This document shows, one piece after another, positions 62,037 through 64,000 of a stretch of DNA of 64,000 nt (its first letter is position 1; every line of letters starts with the position of its first letter). Origin of the DNA: Halobacteroides halobius DSM 5150 (GTDB lineage Bacteria; Bacillota; Halanaerobiia; Halobacteroidales; Halobacteroidaceae); the NCBI RefSeq assembly GCF_000328625.1, contig NC_019978.1:62001-126000 (forward strand), given 5' to 3'. The notes under the pieces were generated by a model. It made no database searches. It had not been told where the DNA came from and was given only the letters and a program-made list of their open reading frames with translations. The position numbers and the translations under genes are program-made.

Positions 62037-62097
62037 TTCTAAGTCTAAACTTTATACCAATAATCTAATGTTTTTTACAGAATTGGAGGTAATATTT

Positions 62098-63111
62098 ATG
62101 AAAGAACTAAAAGTAGGATTAATTGGAACGGGTCGAATATCTGATACTCATTTAAAGCCAATTACTGCTCTAGAAAATATAGAATTAGTTGCTGTAGCTG
62201 ATATAGATGAAAAATTAGTACAAGAAGCTGCTAATAATTATGATTGTGAGGCTTATCTTGATTATAAAAAGATGTTAGATGATAAAGATTTAGATGTAGT
62301 CCATATTTGTACTCCTCATAATTTGCATGCTGAAATGACTATTGCTGCTGCTAAAAGAGGAATACATGTTCTAACTGAGAAGCCGATGGCTCTTAGTTTA
62401 GAAGATGCTGATAATATGATTCAGACAGCTGAAAGTAATGGAGTTAAGTTAGGAGTTATTTTCCAAAATAGATTTAATAAGGCTTCCCAGGAGATAAAAA
62501 AGCTAATTGATAAAGAAGAATTAGGAGAATTAAAAGGTGCACGAGTCTTTGTTAATTGGTACCGTCCTGATAGCTATTATGAAAATATTTATTGGAAAGG
62601 AACTTGGGAACAAGAAGGTGGAGGAGTAGTTATTGACCAGGCTATCCATACTTTAGATCTGTTACAGTGGTTTGTAGGAGAAGTTGATTTCTTAGAAGCT
62701 AATATTGCTAATAGAGCTCATGAAACATTAGAGGTAGAAGATATGGCTGAAGGATATATTAAGTTTAAAAATGGTTTAAATGCTTCTTTTCATACAACTA
62801 ATTTCTATACTTACGATGCAGATGTATTCTTAGAATTGCATGGTACAAAAGGTGTTGTTACAATGGAGAAGGATAAGGTAACAGTTAAACTGGATGAAAA
62901 AGAAGAGTATATTGTAGATGAAAGTGATGCCCAGGAAGAAATAGGCAAATCATACTGGGGAATTAGTCATAAACGTCAGATAAATCAGTTTTATGATGCT
63001 ATTATAAATAATAAGCCTTTAGCTGTTGATGGCCAGGAAGGTAAAAAGGTATTAAAGACTGTACTAGCAATTTATGAAGCAGGTAAGAATAATAAAAGGA
63101 TTAATTTCTAG
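62098..63111 (+). CDS. Gfo/Idh/MocA-family oxidoreductase (second)
   Basis: The protein is 337 aa from ATG 62098, behind TTGGAGGT; the frame is open 96 bases upstream, overlapping the isomerase gene, but without a ribosome site. The Rossmann motif KVGLIGTGRISDTHL is followed by HVLTEKPMALSLEDA with the family Lys and by VVIDQAIHTLDLLQWFVG. It differs clearly from the first copy, so it probably acts on another substrate or another step. Confidence 0.9.
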   Translation: MKELKVGLIGTGRISDTHLKPITALENIELVAVADIDEKLVQEAANNYDCEAYLDYKKMLDDKDLDVVHICTPHNLHAEMTIAAAKRGIHVLTEKPMALSLEDADNMIQTAESNGVKLGVIFQNRFNKASQEIKKLIDKEELGELKGARVFVNWYRPDSYYENIYWKGTWEQEGGGVVIDQAIHTLDLLQWFVGEVDFLEANIANRAHETLEVEDMAEGYIKFKNGLNASFHTTNFYTYDADVFLELHGTKGVVTMEKDKVTVKLDEKEEYIVDESDAQEEIGKSYWGISHKRQINQFYDAIINNKPLAVDGQEGKKVLKTVLAIYEAGKNNKRINF

Positions 63112-63170
63112 AGATACTGGTGGGAAGGTAAATCCTTCTCACAGTAATTTCAATAATTAATGAAAAAGGG

Positions 63171-63328
63171 TTGAATTTAATGAAGAATAATGTTATAATT
63201 CTTAGTAAGAAAAGTAAAATTTATAATAACTTATAACTAAGATAAGTCACAATAAGATAATAAGCTAATAAGATGAGACTTGTTACTCAACGGATTACTA
63301 TACCGAGGGAGTAGTAGGTCTTTTTTTA
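63171..63328 (+). ncRNA. Short self-terminating leader before the third lacI gene
   Basis: A promoter (TTGAAT 63171-63176, 17 bases, TATAAT 63194-63199) is followed about 70 bases later by a long hairpin (63276-63321): AGACTTGTTACTC pairs with GGAGTAGTAGGTCT, and an inner CGG/CCG stem with nine-base loop, then T7. This would give an RNA of about 120 bases ending before the lacI gene. It could be an attenuator, an uncharacterised riboswitch or a small RNA; it may also just be the terminator of the upstream operon with an accidental promoter. Confidence 0.45.
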
Positions 63329-63341
63329 ATTTACTATTTAC

Positions 63342-63354
63342 TCAAGCGCTTGCG
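63342..63354 (+). promoter_or_regulatory. LacI-type operator upstream of the third lacI gene
   Basis: CAAGCGCTTG (63343-63352) is a perfect palindrome with a central CG, located 48 bases before the start codon and just after the leader terminator. Confidence 0.65.
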
Positions 63355-63399
63355 TAAGTTGGGTAAATGGCCTTGGGCCAAGCTAAAAAGGAGGAAATT

Positions 63400-64000
63400 A
63401 TGAGTATTACAATGAAAGACATCGCCCAAATAGTTGGTGTTTCAGAATCAACTGTTTCTCGAGCAATTAATAATAAACCGGGAGTAGGCGAAAAAACAAG
63501 AAAAGAAATATTGAAAGTAGCTAATAAATATAATTTTAGTCCTAATCAGTTGGCCCGTAACTTAGCTAAACAAGAAAGTAAAATGATTGGCTTAATTTTA
63601 CCTGATATCTCAAGTTTGTTTTATTCAGAAGTAGCGAGAGCTATTCAAGATTTTGCTTTAAAGAAAGGATATCAAGTTGTAATTTGTAATACAGATGGAG
63701 CTAGAGAACAAGAGAATAATTATATAGAATGGTTACAGAGTAATCAAATAGCTGGTGCTATCTTTTTAGGTGATAGGTTAGTTAGTAATCAAATAATGAA
63801 ATTAGGTTTAAGTGACTATCCAGTCGTACTAGCTAATCGCCTAGTGGAAGGGGTAACATTACCTTCAGTAATCATTGATAATACTAGTGGTGCTTATAAA
63901 GCTATGGAGCATCTGCTGGATAAGAACTATCAAAATATCGCATTAATTAATGGGCCCCAAGATAATTGGCAAGCTCAAAATAGATTACGGGGTTATAAGC
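63400..64000 (+). CDS. LacI-family transcriptional regulator (5' part, cut by window end)
   Basis: The first 200 codons are present. They comprise a helix-turn-helix (MSITMKDIAQIVGVSESTVS), a hinge with PNQLARNLAKQ, and the start of the ligand domain (IGLILPDISSLFYSEVARAI). Start ATG behind AAGGAGGA. Its palindromic operator is close upstream, suggesting self-control. The genes it serves probably lie to the right. Confidence 0.92.
   Translation, partial: MSITMKDIAQIVGVSESTVSRAINNKPGVGEKTRKEILKVANKYNFSPNQLARNLAKQESKMIGLILPDISSLFYSEVARAIQDFALKKGYQVVICNTDGAREQENNYIEWLQSNQIAGAIFLGDRLVSNQIMKLGLSDYPVVLANRLVEGVTLPSVIIDNTSGAYKAMEHLLDKNYQNIALINGPQDNWQAQNRLRGYK

Noticed and set aside
1-64000. CRISPR arrays, tRNA or rRNA genes, prophage modules
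   Set aside because: No regularly spaced repeats, no tRNA cloverleaf with CCA-type end, no rRNA sequence and no phage structural genes were recognised on reading.

Overview
The window reads as a chromosomal segment of a low-GC, spore-forming anaerobic Firmicute, probably of the Halanaerobiales type. This is inferred from AT-rich codon use and from genes for sporulation (spoVT, fin, a spoVB-like flippase, a SPOCS/LysM protein), a T-box leader, purR, veg and RNase J. Species-level placement is not possible from the sequence alone. The backbone follows the order known from the Bacillus subtilis origin-proximal region: a GIY-YIG endonuclease, rsmI, abrB, metG, tatD, rnmV, rsmA, veg, ispE, purR, glmU, prs, ctc/rplY, pth, fin, mfd, spoVT, spoVB-like, yabN/mazG. 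Accessory blocks sit between these genes.

Layout. 1-1.3 kb: end of the GIY-YIG gene, rsmI, and a convergent abrB-type regulator. 1.5-6.4 kb: a nurA/herA DNA-end-processing pair split by an IscB (OMEGA) element, with a structured putative omega-RNA (HEARO-like) at about 2.70-3.19 kb and an intact RuvC/HNH nuclease at 3.19-4.45 kb. 6.4-7.7 kb: a chemoreceptor without a large sensor domain. 7.7-11.4 kb: T-box leader, metG, tatD and a TatD-associated radical SAM gene. 11.4-16.1 kb: a sugar ABC importer with a LacI regulator, whose stop codon overlaps rnmV, which in turn overlaps rsmA.

17.5-23.6 kb is the mobile-element zone. A decayed IS4-like element has a perfect 10-bp target duplication. veg follows, and its terminator T-tract has been entered by two almost identical group II introns (probably class C) in direct tandem. 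The second intron carries a one-base poly-A expansion that breaks its maturase start.

23.7-27.7 kb holds a trypsin-like peptidase, a CAP-domain protein, a small unknown protein and a SPOCS/LysM protein. RNase J is on the minus strand. At 29.5-33 kb come cyanophycinase and cyanophycin synthetase, a storage-polymer pair. Then follow ispE, a nucleotidyltransferase, purR, a MerR/GlnR-like regulator, a D-aminoacylase-type amidohydrolase, an unusual DEDDy exonuclease-like protein, and the long glmU-to-mazG housekeeping/sporulation run, ending with a D,D-carboxypeptidase and a convergent fluoride channel. 52-64 kb is carbohydrate metabolism: phosphohexomutase, a second sugar ABC importer with a GH13 oligo-1,6-glucosidase-like enzyme and LacI regulator, then two Gfo/Idh/MocA oxidoreductases around a TIM-barrel isomerase, and a third LacI gene cut by the window end. 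LacI-type palindromes stand before these transcription units.

The strongest candidate for an interesting system is the IscB/omega-RNA element inside the nurA-herA locus. The tandem introns and a short self-terminating leader before the last lacI gene come next. All functional statements rest on motif reading; no database search was run.
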